Positions 43,511-53,600 of a DNA stretch of 64,000 nt are shown here, piece after piece. The DNA is taken from contig QXCR01000012.1 in NCBI GenBank assembly GCA_004380135.1, positions 62,001 through 126,000 of the forward strand, read 5' to 3'. Position 1 is the stretch's first letter. Every line of letters begins with the position of its first letter. The stretch comes from Stemphylium vesicarium. Its lineage: Eukaryota > Ascomycota > Dothideomycetes > Pleosporales > Pleosporaceae. The position numbers were made by a program, and so were the translations under genes. The notes beneath the pieces were generated by a model that was given only the letters and a program-made list of their open reading frames with translations, did no database searches and was not told where the DNA came from.

Positions 43511-45236
43511 ATGTCGTCCGCTATTCCTGTTGGCGTCTACGGACGTCGCATTCCGGCTGGAGGCATTCCCATCCTGGCTGCTGATGACCAGTCTGCTACT
43601 GTACGTCTACTCAAGCCGCTGTCTATGTTTTATACCAATCAGGCACGCTGTGCTGCGCTTCTTGCCCTCTTTGTACAAACCTGTCGCATTCGCAATTTTT
43701 CGCTGACTTGTAGTAGTTCAGGATTACCATGGCCGCTATCGACCCAGATGCCGAGCCGCAAATCGACGAGGACCACAAGCATGCTCGCGCTACCTTAAAG
43801 CTCATCCGCGTGCCCGTGGACTTTGACGATGATGACGACGATGAAGACTACGAGGAGGGTGACATCGAGGAGATTGCTGCTCGTCTGCGTGCGGCTGGTG
43901 CGCTCCCCGAGGCTGACTCTGACATGTCCGATGACGACGACAGCGAGGACGAGAAGAACGGCGGCCCTAGCGACCCGGTCAAGTCAAAGAAGGCCAAGCA
44001 GGCTGCCCTTGCCAAGAAGATGCAAGAAGAGCTTGAGGCCGACGACATGGACATTGACGGCCTGACCAACGGCGCCAAGGGAAAGGCCAAGGGCAAGGCT
44101 AAGGTCACCGACGACGACATGAGCGACGAGGACGACGAAGACAGTGAGGATGACGAGGACGACGAGCCCGAGGAGCTCGTTCTCTGCACACTCGACCCCG
44201 AGAAGGTACTTCCACTTGTCATGCATTTTACTAGGCCTTACTAACACCCACATAGCACTACCAACAACCTCTCGATATCACTGTCCGTGAGGGCGAGGAG
44301 GTCTACCTCTGTGTCAGCGGCACTCACGATGTCTACGTCACCGGTAACTACGTTGCTTTCCCCGATGAGGACGACAGCGAGGACGAGGAGGATGACGGTC
44401 TTGACGAGCTTGGCTATGACCTGTCGCCCGACGAAGATGAGCTTGACGGCATGGACGAGTCAGAGGATGACGAGCTTGATGGCATGAACGACCCCAGGAT
44501 CACCGAGGTCGACAGTGACGAGGAGGCTCCCAAGCTCGTTGACGCTAGCAAGAAGAGCAAGAAGCGCGCTGCTGAGTCTGAGGATGATGCCACCCTTGAT
44601 GACTTGATCAGCAAGACCAACGGTGACGCTAAGCTTAGCAAGAAGCAAGCGAAGAAGTTGAAGAAGAACGATGGCCAAGCTGTTGCTGGCGCCGCAGAGC
44701 CTGCGAAGAAGGCTGAAAAGGTTGAGAAGAACGATACCCCCAGCAGCGACAAGAAGAAGGTTCAGTTCGCTAAGAACCTCGAACAGGGCCCAACTGGCTC
44801 CCCCAAGGTCGATGCGCCCAAGCCAGAGGCAAAGAAGGAGGCCGCCAAGGGACCTCGCAACATCAGCGGTGTCACCGTCGACGACAAGAAGGACGGAAAG
44901 GGTAAGGCCGCGAAGAAGGGCGATCGCGTCGAGATGCGCTACATTGGAAAGTTGAAGAACGGCAAGGTTTTTGACTGTGAGTTTTGACTCTACTTTGCTC
45001 TACGAACTCATGCTGACAACTGCATAGCCAACAAGAAGGGTAAGCCTTTTGCCTTCAAGCTCGGTGTTGGTGAAGTCATCAAGGGATGGGACGTCGGTGT
45101 CGCCGGTATGACTCCCGGCGGCGAGCGTCGTCTTACTATCCCCGCCGCGATGGCATACGGCAAGAGGGGTGCTCCCCCGGACATTCCCCCCAACTCTGAC
45201 TTGATCTTTGACATCAAGTGCATCTCGGTCAGCTAG
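43511..45236 (+). CDS. FPR4: Nucleolar FKBP-type prolyl isomerase (Fpr3/Fpr4 type)
   Basis: Exons 43511-43600, 43717-44205, 44256-44976 and 45028-45236; three introns. 502 aa. The N-terminal 200 residues form the nucleoplasmin-like domain (PVGVYGRRIPAGGIPIL, then FRITMAAIDPDAEP), with acidic Asp/Glu tracts and Lys-rich patches in the middle. The C-terminal FKBP domain has GDRVEMRYIGKLKNGKVFD, then GVGEVIKGWDVGVAGMTPGG and AYGKRGAPPDIPPNSDLIFD. These carry the FK506-binding and isomerase residues. Fpr3/4 act as histone chaperones and isomerise histone prolines, and they are nucleolar. The intron-1 acceptor at 43716 was chosen because the TAG three bases earlier would give a stop. Divergent from REV1. 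Confidence 0.94.
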
Positions 45237-46084
45237 ACAGTTGACTGAACGATTGCATTTGTCCAGCTATGCGCAGCGGGCCCACTTCGTCTCTGTATAA
45301 CTCCAGGATTCGGCTCCACTCGTGTGCAGGACTCCGCTAGCCTGCGTGCGTTGGCGTCTTTCCTCTTTCCTTTTCCATCTGCTTTACGTATGCATAGCGT
45401 GTTGTCTGAGATATCCGACTTGCATAGTCTGGGTTGCTTCGTTAGACAAGTGCAAGGAGGAAGGATCTCTCAGTCCTCTTCGCCAATGTCTCTTTTCCTG
45501 GGTCATCTGTATGAGATATAGCGAGGCGATGTTGCCAAAAGGTGGAATTTCGCTGAGGATGCTATTTCCAAAAGTTAAGGTGTTCAGGTTGGCGAAGACA
45601 TCAGTGTGTAGTAATACATGAGATTCCGGCAAAGTGCCCTGGGCTTACCCAACCTTATTGCGTGTGATGACTGGTAGTGCGACGCTCAGCCCAATGCTGA
45701 CCGAAATCTTCTGATTGGGCTGAACTTTTTGTTTCTTGATCATGGGACATCCAGGTTCGTGACGACGTTTGCGATTGTTGTTCAGGGTCCCCTCATCGGC
45801 TGGCCGAGGTACCCGAAATTGCGGAAGATTCTAGCGCTAGTGACTGACCACTTACACAGCCTTGCGCATGCACGAGCCCAAAGACCCCACTTGGCTATGG
45901 CCCAACTCCTCTTTCATTCATCTTCCGTCCTCGCCTCACCCCGTCCTACACATCAGTCCTCAGTTACACCAACCAACGCCCACAACGCCTCCAATCCAGC
46001 CATCAACTTCCAATACCAACGTCCTCGAGACACCATCAACCTTTACCCAAAACTACCCGTTCCAACCGTGGCAATACTCTAGCA
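45237..46084. other. Intergenic region with antizyme leader
   Basis: About 850 bp. The right half (from about 45890) is C/A-rich like a 5' leader and holds two possible upstream ORFs: ATG 45868 (ending 46098, overlapping the antizyme start) and ATG 45897 (ending TAG at 46080-46082, two bases before the antizyme ATG). Whether they are transcribed is unknown. Confidence 0.45.
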
Positions 46085-47054
46085 ATGGCCATGTCTAAAC
46101 GAAGCAGTAGTAGTATGAGTAGTAATAGTAGCATTCACTCATACTCGTCCGCTAGCAACGTCCGCGCTAGCTGCTATGCGGTAAACGCATCTACCGCGAG
46201 CCTTCAAGGCTTCCACTACTCCACTACCCCGTCTTCCGGGGCTGGGTGGTGTTCCTGAGGTCAGCTCGGTAGGTTGATTCTGGGTGGGCATCTCAATTGC
46301 GCATCAAGACTAACAATGTACTAGGGAATTCCATCACCCCCTTCAAGTCCCCCCCTCGCCGCCAGAAACGCAACCACCGCCAAGAGCGGTAAGGCGCGCA
46401 GAGGGGGGGCAGCATACACCATCACGGAAGAGTGTGAGAGACTCTTCTGCGAGACACTGCGATCTGTTTTCCTAGGTGAGGGGAGCCAGCACCGCCAGGA
46501 CTCGCTAGTGATGGGTATGCCATACATCAACACTACGACTGCAATTACCGCTATTACCAATGACTACGGCATCGATGCTCGTCGCTACTCGGATTCTTCG
46601 ACTGAATCTGCCGCACCTGAAATGGTACGGTTTGAGGAGGAGAAGGGCGCGATCACAGACTACATTGAGATGTGGGATTATGTCGGGGGTATCAGGTTCC
46701 GTGGCTTCGTTGCTGAGAAGGAAGAGGAAAGGGCCATGTTTGTCTTCTTTGATGAAGCTGTCATCAATGGAGATCTCAAAGCTGGGTAAGTCCTTTGTCC
46801 ATCCCTCCACTGCACCTGCGCACGCGCTAACATCTACCCACAGACTGATGGCTCTCATGGAACTCTGCGAAGTCGACCACTTCTCCTGTGGTCGTCTCGT
46901 CCTCTGTATCGACCGCCACGTCGGCCAGGCAGCTCGCAATAACCTGACAAAGGATCTAGGCTGGATTGGCTTCGGGCTTACAACGCTCGATGAGTTCAGC
47001 CAGGGCGAGGAATTGACCAGCGACAAGTGGTTGTTCATGGACATGGAAATCTAA
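46085..47054 (+). CDS. OAZ1: Ornithine decarboxylase antizyme, +1 programmed frameshift
   Basis: ORF0 runs 46085-46255 (57 codons, MAMSKRSSSSMSSNSS to GAGWCS) and stops at TGA 46256-46258. A +1 shift at TCC-TGA (skipping T46256) continues 46257-46268, then exons 46325-46785 and 46844-47054; introns 46269-46324 and 46786-46843. Total 284 aa. The shifted frame starts EVSSGIPSPPSSPP and ends with the conserved antizyme domain: FVFFDEAVINGDLKAGLMAL, RLVLCIDRHVG, LGWIGFGLTTLDE and WLFMDMEI. Antizyme binds ornithine decarboxylase, blocks it and sends it to the proteasome; rising polyamines stimulate the frameshift. ORF0 is short and no single frame encodes the product, so standard annotation will miss or split it. 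A second ATG at 46091 may also be used. Confidence 0.93.
46253..46258 (+). promoter_or_regulatory. Programmed +1 frameshift site TCC-TGA
   Basis: The last sense codon of ORF0 is TCC followed by TGA, the same site used by animal and many fungal antizymes. Zero frame ends here; skipping T46256 gives GAG GTC AGC TCG, joined in frame to the next exon. Confidence 0.9.
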
Positions 47055-47720
47055 AGAAGATATGTCTCTCGTTATAACAGTGATGCGGGTGTTCGGTTCT
47101 TTCGGATGTTAAGCATGGAGTCGGGTCTTCGGATATGAGCGACATTCTTGTCTTCCCTAAGTAACATGCATGGAGTTGGGGTTTGCGAACTTCGGTGTAC
47201 GGACTACATTCGTCGTTCGTGTCTACATTTGTTAGCAAGGCGCTCATCTCTCCAACAAGTAGTTGATTCAATGCGAACTTTGTCTTTTAAAACCACGTCT
47301 TGTCATATTCACCTCTCGTTCAAAACAGCCTGTGGTTCAAGTTTGCCGTGCCAAATTATTTGGATTTGCTTCTATTCTGATTACTCGTACTATCTGTATC
47401 CGCCCGGCATGCAATGCACCCCAAACTGCAAGGTCCAACCCTAAAGCACAAAACGCCTCTAGTCCCTAATGTTTTCACTAATGCCACCCTTCATATAAGT
47501 ATACTGTCTTTTGGGTACCGAAAGACCCAGAAGATACCAGAAAAATCTCTCGTAGTTGCCTAGGTGCCCAGTTTCAGGTGATTGATCGTTTCAATCAGAA
47601 GAATGTTGGTAGTCGGCTGGGGTCCCAGTTTGAGATGATCAATGACTTCAATCGGAAAACTGCAAAAACCCCTTCTAGTTGCCCGGGTACCATATGAGGT
47701 GCAGGGGAGATGGGAGATTT
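47055..47720. other. Convergent intergenic region with direct repeat
   Basis: About 665 bp between the antizyme and RAD3 3' ends. It contains an imperfect 34-bp direct repeat (47567-47600 and 47624-47657). Confidence 0.5.
47567..47657. repeat. Imperfect 34-bp direct repeat, 57-bp period
   Basis: Copies at 47567-47600 and 47624-47657 share CCCAGTTT-AG-TGAT, then TTCAATC-GAA. A related TAGTTGCC segment recurs at about 47552 and 47674, so the array may extend to both sides. Confidence 0.6.
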
Positions 47721-50117
47721 CTAACCACCAGCCACATCCGCCATTGCAGCATCAGTGTCCGCGCCACCCCCAAACTCATCGCCCTCGCCGTCAACCTCCA
47801 TGCGCTCTACCTCAGCCCTGCCCTCTAATGCGCGCATGGCGGGGTTATCGGTTCCGCTGATTCCGTGCAGCTCTTTCTTCTTCTGGTGGGCTTCTAGGTC
47901 CTCCAAACTCCACGACGAATGGCCTTCCTGCTCGGCTCGGCTCCAGGGCACGCTCATGTCCTTGAGGAAAGCCTTGGCCGCGCCAACGGCCTGATCGATG
48001 GAAAGTTTGGTGCTCTTCGCGTCGAGTCCCTGCTGGATCCATTTGGGGAGTTGTGTTTGTTTCTTGTTGAAACGCTTGTCGGCCAGCACCATGATACCGT
48101 AATCGTCTTTACCGCGGATAACCCGACCGAGACACTGAGCCGCGTGGCGCATGGCGTCGAAGGACAGGAAATCCGCTTCCTTGATGCGGTAAGTCTCGCG
48201 AAGGAACTCCAGACGCGCTTTCAGAATACGCGACTCGGTGTATTGGTACGGCACGCCCATGCAGAGCACCGTGCGGCCGTAGTGGTGATCGAAATCGATT
48301 CCTTCGCTCACTTTACCTCGGGCGACGCAGAGCAGGACGGCACCGCGCCCGTTGTTGCATGCTGTGCGGAAGGTTTCCAGTGCGAGCGCGGTTTCCTGGG
48401 CATCGGGCGTTTCGACGAGAATGAGCTTGTACTTCCAGACTGTGTCGAGAATCTCCATGCCTTGCCACGCTGAGATGATACTCTCCATGTAGAGATAGGA
48501 TGGGAAGAATACGACCACGCCATCCGGAGTCAGCTTGCAGAACTCGATGAGCAGGTTGCCGAAGTTTCGCTGCACTTGCAGATCGTTGCGGTGCTCGAAT
48601 TGCGATGTGACTTGGTTTTGATCGTTGCCGCGGTCGACTATCATGGGTAAGAATGACTTTCGTGTTAGTGTCATGGTGAAGGATTCTTGGACGACGGTGT
48701 TGAAATTGAGCATGCGAGGGTACATGTCAAGGGGTGACATGGTTCCGGAGGTGACAATAACGGAGTAGAAGCGCTCGAAAACGGGCTTGATAGCTATTGC
48801 GGCGTCGAGGCATGTCAGATGTAGGACGGGGTTCGGTACGGTGGCTGTCGCAGACTCAAAGGGCTCGATTATCAAGAGAAAGCCGGTTTCGTAGGTGGCC
48901 ACTAGTGTCGCGAAAGTAGCAACGTCTTGGAGAGGCTGGAAGTCTTCGATGTTGGTGAGCTCGAGTGTCCGCACGAGAGACGTCAATCGTTCAGCGCAGA
49001 ACCTGAGCGGTTTTCGTTCAATAAACGTCAAGTCCTTCAGATGCTTGAGAAATTCTGGTGGTGTATCTGCGACGACGTTGAGGACCTTCATACGTGTTTT
49101 GAGATATTCGATGAAGCGCTTTAGGAAAGCGACGAAGTGCTCAGCCCGCCGTATGTTGCCGGGTACAGCTTCTGTGAGGAGATCATCTGGGAGGGCTGGG
49201 TTTGCCATGAAGGCTTCTTCGTTTCGGGCTTCGTCTGCAGCTCGCAGGCCTTCGACTAGCTTTGCATATTCGTTTTGCAGTTTTTCTGAGTCGCTACTCT
49301 TCATGTCTGTGATTTTACGGTCGAGGTTGTTGACACCCTTGGTTGCTTTTCGTAGCACATCCTCTGTTAGATCGATACTGAGGGACTCGATGCATACGTT
49401 ATCGATGTTATGGGCCTCGTCAAAGACCACGATGCAGTCTTTTGATAGCTCTTTGGACACTCTGTCTGCAATCTTGGGGTCCAGCAAGTAATGGTACGAG
49501 TAGATGATGACGTTGCAGAAGGGCATCATTCGCCGGGCGGTGAAGTAGGGACACTGCTTCTGTTGCTCACCATACTTCAGCATGCCATCGAAGGTCCATA
49601 CACCGGGCGGAATGAGGTTGTGTGGTTCTAGTAAGTCGAGATTCTCGTGATAGACGCAGAGCTCGACATCTTCACCGCGTTCTTTCTTTTCCTTGACAAA
49701 GCCTGCGGTCAAACTGCGGCATCGCGCATCTACTACGCTCCCGCTCTTCTCTCGCTTGACCGAAGGATGCAGACACAGGTTCTTTCGGCTCGTCAATCCA
49801 AGACCCCGAAATTCCTCCTCGTAGCCTAATTCGGCGGTGCGATATTTCATCAACGCCTTCAACTCGGCCAAGGCCTTTTCGATCTCAGACATGGTACGCG
49901 AACAGTAAATCAGCTTCCGTTTTTCAGGATAGTGCTGCTGGTAAGCGACGATGAGCGAGAGCAGGGACACGGTTTTACCCGTGCCTGAAGGCATCTCAAG
50001 GACGCAGTGACCGCCTTGGTCCAGGGTACGCTTGAGATCGCACATGTAGGCATATTGCTCAGGATATACCCGAGGGTACGGGAATAGTACTGGGAGGTTG
50101 TCGATGTAGAACTTCAT
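47721..50117 (-). CDS. RAD3: TFIIH DNA helicase Rad3 / XPD
   Basis: Single exon, 798 aa (yeast Rad3 778). It opens MKFYIDNLPVLFPYPRVYPE, near-identical to the family. Walker A MPSGTGKT is near residue 42, the four iron-sulphur Cys lie in NLCLHP, ARCRSL, ELCVYH and KQCPYF (about 115-190), and the DEAH box VVFDEAHN is near 232. Later helicase motifs include ILVETPDAQE, GKVSEGIDFDHHYGR and GRVIRGKDDYG. The enzyme is the 5'-3' helicase of TFIIH used in nucleotide excision repair and structurally in transcription initiation. The acidic tail ending ADVAGG is a variable extension. Start supported by conserved first residues. Confidence 0.97.
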   Translation of the reverse strand: MKFYIDNLPVLFPYPRVYPEQYAYMCDLKRTLDQGGHCVLEMPSGTGKTVSLLSLIVAYQQHYPEKRKLIYCSRTMSEIEKALAELKALMKYRTAELGYEEEFRGLGLTSRKNLCLHPSVKREKSGSVVDARCRSLTAGFVKEKKERGEDVELCVYHENLDLLEPHNLIPPGVWTFDGMLKYGEQQKQCPYFTARRMMPFCNVIIYSYHYLLDPKIADRVSKELSKDCIVVFDEAHNIDNVCIESLSIDLTEDVLRKATKGVNNLDRKITDMKSSDSEKLQNEYAKLVEGLRAADEARNEEAFMANPALPDDLLTEAVPGNIRRAEHFVAFLKRFIEYLKTRMKVLNVVADTPPEFLKHLKDLTFIERKPLRFCAERLTSLVRTLELTNIEDFQPLQDVATFATLVATYETGFLLIIEPFESATATVPNPVLHLTCLDAAIAIKPVFERFYSVIVTSGTMSPLDMYPRMLNFNTVVQESFTMTLTRKSFLPMIVDRGNDQNQVTSQFEHRNDLQVQRNFGNLLIEFCKLTPDGVVVFFPSYLYMESIISAWQGMEILDTVWKYKLILVETPDAQETALALETFRTACNNGRGAVLLCVARGKVSEGIDFDHHYGRTVLCMGVPYQYTESRILKARLEFLRETYRIKEADFLSFDAMRHAAQCLGRVIRGKDDYGIMVLADKRFNKKQTQLPKWIQQGLDAKSTKLSIDQAVGAAKAFLKDMSVPWSRAEQEGHSSWSLEDLEAHQKKKELHGISGTDNPAMRALEGRAEVERMEVDGEGDEFGGGADTDAAMADVAGG

Positions 50118-50672
50118 GTTGATAATCCACCGCCCGCGCGGGTTGCTGTCGTGGCGGAGGAGAGTTGATGTAACAAAGTTCAGGTGAGCTTGGGCGTTGC
50201 CTCCAGACGAAGTTCAATGTCGGCGGAACGCGCTAAGTACCGATTGGTTCTAGCTGGTGGCAGGGATACGCCCTTGCTCTGCCCCACCGTCTTCCGCCCT
50301 TCCACGAGTTGGTGCCGTCATCAGGTAGAGCCGCAATATTTCGACATTTCACAAATCCCATTTACGGCAGACGTGCCATTCGACCTGGAGCTTTCTTTAT
50401 ATATCTTTTCGTGTAGCTGCAGCCGATTTTGTAGCCATTGCTACTCTCACACATTCGCCGACTGCTTTTCCAAACATCTCCAGAGAGTTTGGCACAAACG
50501 TCTTCGAAATAGGCTGGTAACCCAGTCATACAACCCCCACCTGCTCGACCAAAACCACTCTCCCTTCTATTCCTGCCGCTGAAGACTGCCCTGTTCCGCA
50601 TCAAGAAGCTGGGTATTCACATTCCCAGTAATCCCACGCTATCTTCGCGTCTCGTAGACACAAGTCGAAGTC
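50118..50672. promoter_or_regulatory. Divergent promoter region (RAD3 / LTN1)
   Basis: About 555 bp between divergent start codons. Contains a TATATA-like AT-rich patch (50396-50403) and pyrimidine-rich leader sequence, no named factor site. Confidence 0.4.
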
Positions 50673-53600
50673 ATGTCGAAGCGTGCAGCGAAAGCACAGG
50701 CGAGCAGTGCGCGGGCCGCCACTGCAACAAGCTTTGGTGCATTCGGCAGCGCATCTCCTGCATTCGGCGCGAGCTCATCACCGCTGTCATACGTATCCGA
50801 ACCCCCAGACCTTTCTGCCGTCTCCGATCCGAACGTCGTCGTCTACTTCCGAAACCTCTCCAAGAAAGACAGCACAACCAAGGCGAAAGCGCTGGAAGAC
50901 ATACAAGCGCACGTCGCATCACTTCAAGGCCCAGTAGAGGAAGGCCTGCTTGAGGCATGGATCAAGATATACCCGCGGACGTCCATCGACAACGCGAAAG
51001 CAGTTCGCCAGAATGCCCACCTCCTACACGGCCAATTCGCAGTGGCTGCCGGCAAGCGCATAGCCAAATATATGCCCAAGAGCGTCTCCGCATGGCTATG
51101 CGGTCTGTACGATAGCGACCGATCCGTAGTAGAAGCAACACAGACCTCTCTGAAACAAGTTTTCAACACCCCCGAGAAACTGCAGAGTATCCGCAAGATT
51201 TACCAGCAACCAATATTAGAATACTGTCGCGACGCCATCGAGAAGGAAAGTCCGACCACTCTCAGTGATGAAAGGACCGTCACCAAGGACGACGCCGAAG
51301 CAAAGTACAGCCGCGTCATCTCAGCGTGCGTAGCCTTGCTTGGTAGTTTACTGGCCAACCTTCAGCCCGAAGAGCTGTCCAAGTACCAAGCCGACTACGA
51401 GAGTCTCCTTGGCGATAAGAAGCTGTGGGATTTCTCTTCTTATAATGACGCTGGGATACGGCGATCAGTGCATCGCCTTCTCCAGACCTGCTTAGCGAAA
51501 GAGGACGCTGCTATCCAACAGAACTTGAAGACCGTCAGCAAGGCCTACCTTGCCGAGGCGCTGAATTCTGACCAAACTGGTTCCGTCAGTGATTTCGTCG
51601 GAACACTGACCCTTCTCACATCTAAACACCCCACCGTATGGACGAGTGATTATTCAAGTAAGACAGCTGTTGATAGACGCCTGAGGCAATTCCTCAAGAA
51701 AGGGTCACAGCTTGGACCACGCGACTTTTGGGCTCGATTGACCGGATTGTTCAAGGTCCTCCCCAAAGAAGTTTTGCCTGAGCATGACACAGACACTGCG
51801 GAACTGTTGAATGCCCTGCACGGGGGTATTGTGCGCAAGGACGAGCCCAAATACACCCACGAAGCTGCCTTCGGGACTTACCTAGAGGTAAGCAGCCTTC
51901 TCAGTCAGCGATTGACAGAGTCGGAGAAGACCAAGCTTCTCAAAGAGATGGTGCTGCCAATTCTGGCGCAGTATCTACGCCCAACATTGGAGACTTCACA
52001 CTGGGCTGTGCCATCTAATGCTGCAGGCTTGTTGACAAAAGCACTCGATATCGAAGGCATGCTTCCGGTGCTTGGAGAGCAATGGCCCGAGTTCGCACAA
52101 GATCTTACACAGGCTATCAAGACCTCAGCCCCAGAGCAGTCAAAAGACTATGAGAAATCACAGACGGGTGTCGTGCAACACGCTACGCGATTTGCGACCG
52201 TGCAAGACCAAACGCTCAACATTGAGGCTCTAGCGACATTGCGGCCCGTACTTGCGAAAGCATGTACTTCGACAGTAGCGGAAGCTCTCCAAGTGCTCAA
52301 GAACAGGAATGGCAAGCCTTTTAGCGCAGCGGGCGCCATCGCAGCTCTTCTTAAGCGCAACCCTGCACTGATCTCATCAACTGAGGTGGAGCAAGACCTT
52401 GAGAACTTCATTCAGCAAGACTTGCCAGCCTTGGTATTGTCGCCTTCATCTCCATACCTGTTCGAAATCTTGTACTCCAAGTCGGACAGTGCTGCTTTCA
52501 ATGGCGCATGGAGCGCTTGCCTGAAGACCGTTCTCAAGGAAGCAGACTCACCGGCCAAGACTAAGGCACTTGAGTCTATTCTTACCTCGTCTCGGATACC
52601 ATCGGAATTCACCCTTGCCACTTCGGACCCTGAGTTGCAAAAGTACATTGTCGCGAACGTGCATGAGGCTGTCGAAGGCTCGGCGGAGTGGGATTCGTTC
52701 AATCGTATGCTTCAGTCGCCCGCCAAGATACTGTCTCCCGAGACCACAGACAACGTTCTGGCTTACATGACAGAGACCCTCTCGATATCACAACAGGCCC
52801 CGTACTCATTACAGGGTCTCCGCCAGATCGTCAAGTCTAACCCTTCCATGCTTCGCGAGTTCCTCGCGAGGCCACAAGGCTCGAGTCTTCTCCAAGGACT
52901 GCTTCTTGCCTCTGAATCACCGAACGATGAAATAGCGCAGGGCGCGACGGCTGTCAATGCATCCATTCAAACAATACTATCATCGGGTTCTGATTCTAAG
53001 CAGTCGATGTACGACCTCATCCAACAGGGCCTGCGAAACGCTACTCCAACATCGGTCTCGATCGAGACCCTTGTTGATTTGGCCAAACAATCCGTAAAAG
53101 CGGGCGGTGATTGGGATCAACTGTCTAAAGTCTTTCCTAGCATTGACGACTGGAACGCAGCCCTGGAGCCTTTCTTCAACGCTACGCCTAAATCATCGCT
53201 GGCTATCACCAATCCCCTCGGTGGTGCCGTGTACCTGGTCTCGTCTGACCAGTCACCATCCACGATGGTCAACATGCCTCGAGATGTTGACGGCTACTCT
53301 GTCGCATATAGGATGACTCAATATGTGACGCGTCTTTTCAAGAATCCCGATCTTTTTACCATTGGCATGGTCCCGTCTGACTTACGGGAGATCTATCTTC
53401 GCAACATCGCAGTTGCCGTGCAACTTGCAGACGATAACATCGGTCTTGCTGGCGCAAATGGCTTATGGGCCCACTATGATTCAGACGTCGAAGCTGATGC
53501 AATGACTTTTGTGTCTGATGCGCAGTCTCTAATTACGCAGGAACTGAAAACATTGGCCGCTACTTGGACGGATGACAAAGCCAATGTTTCCCTATGGGAT

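Noticed and set aside
43848..44222. Minus-strand Ser-rich ORF
   Set aside because: Complement of the acidic Asp/Glu tract of the FKBP gene.
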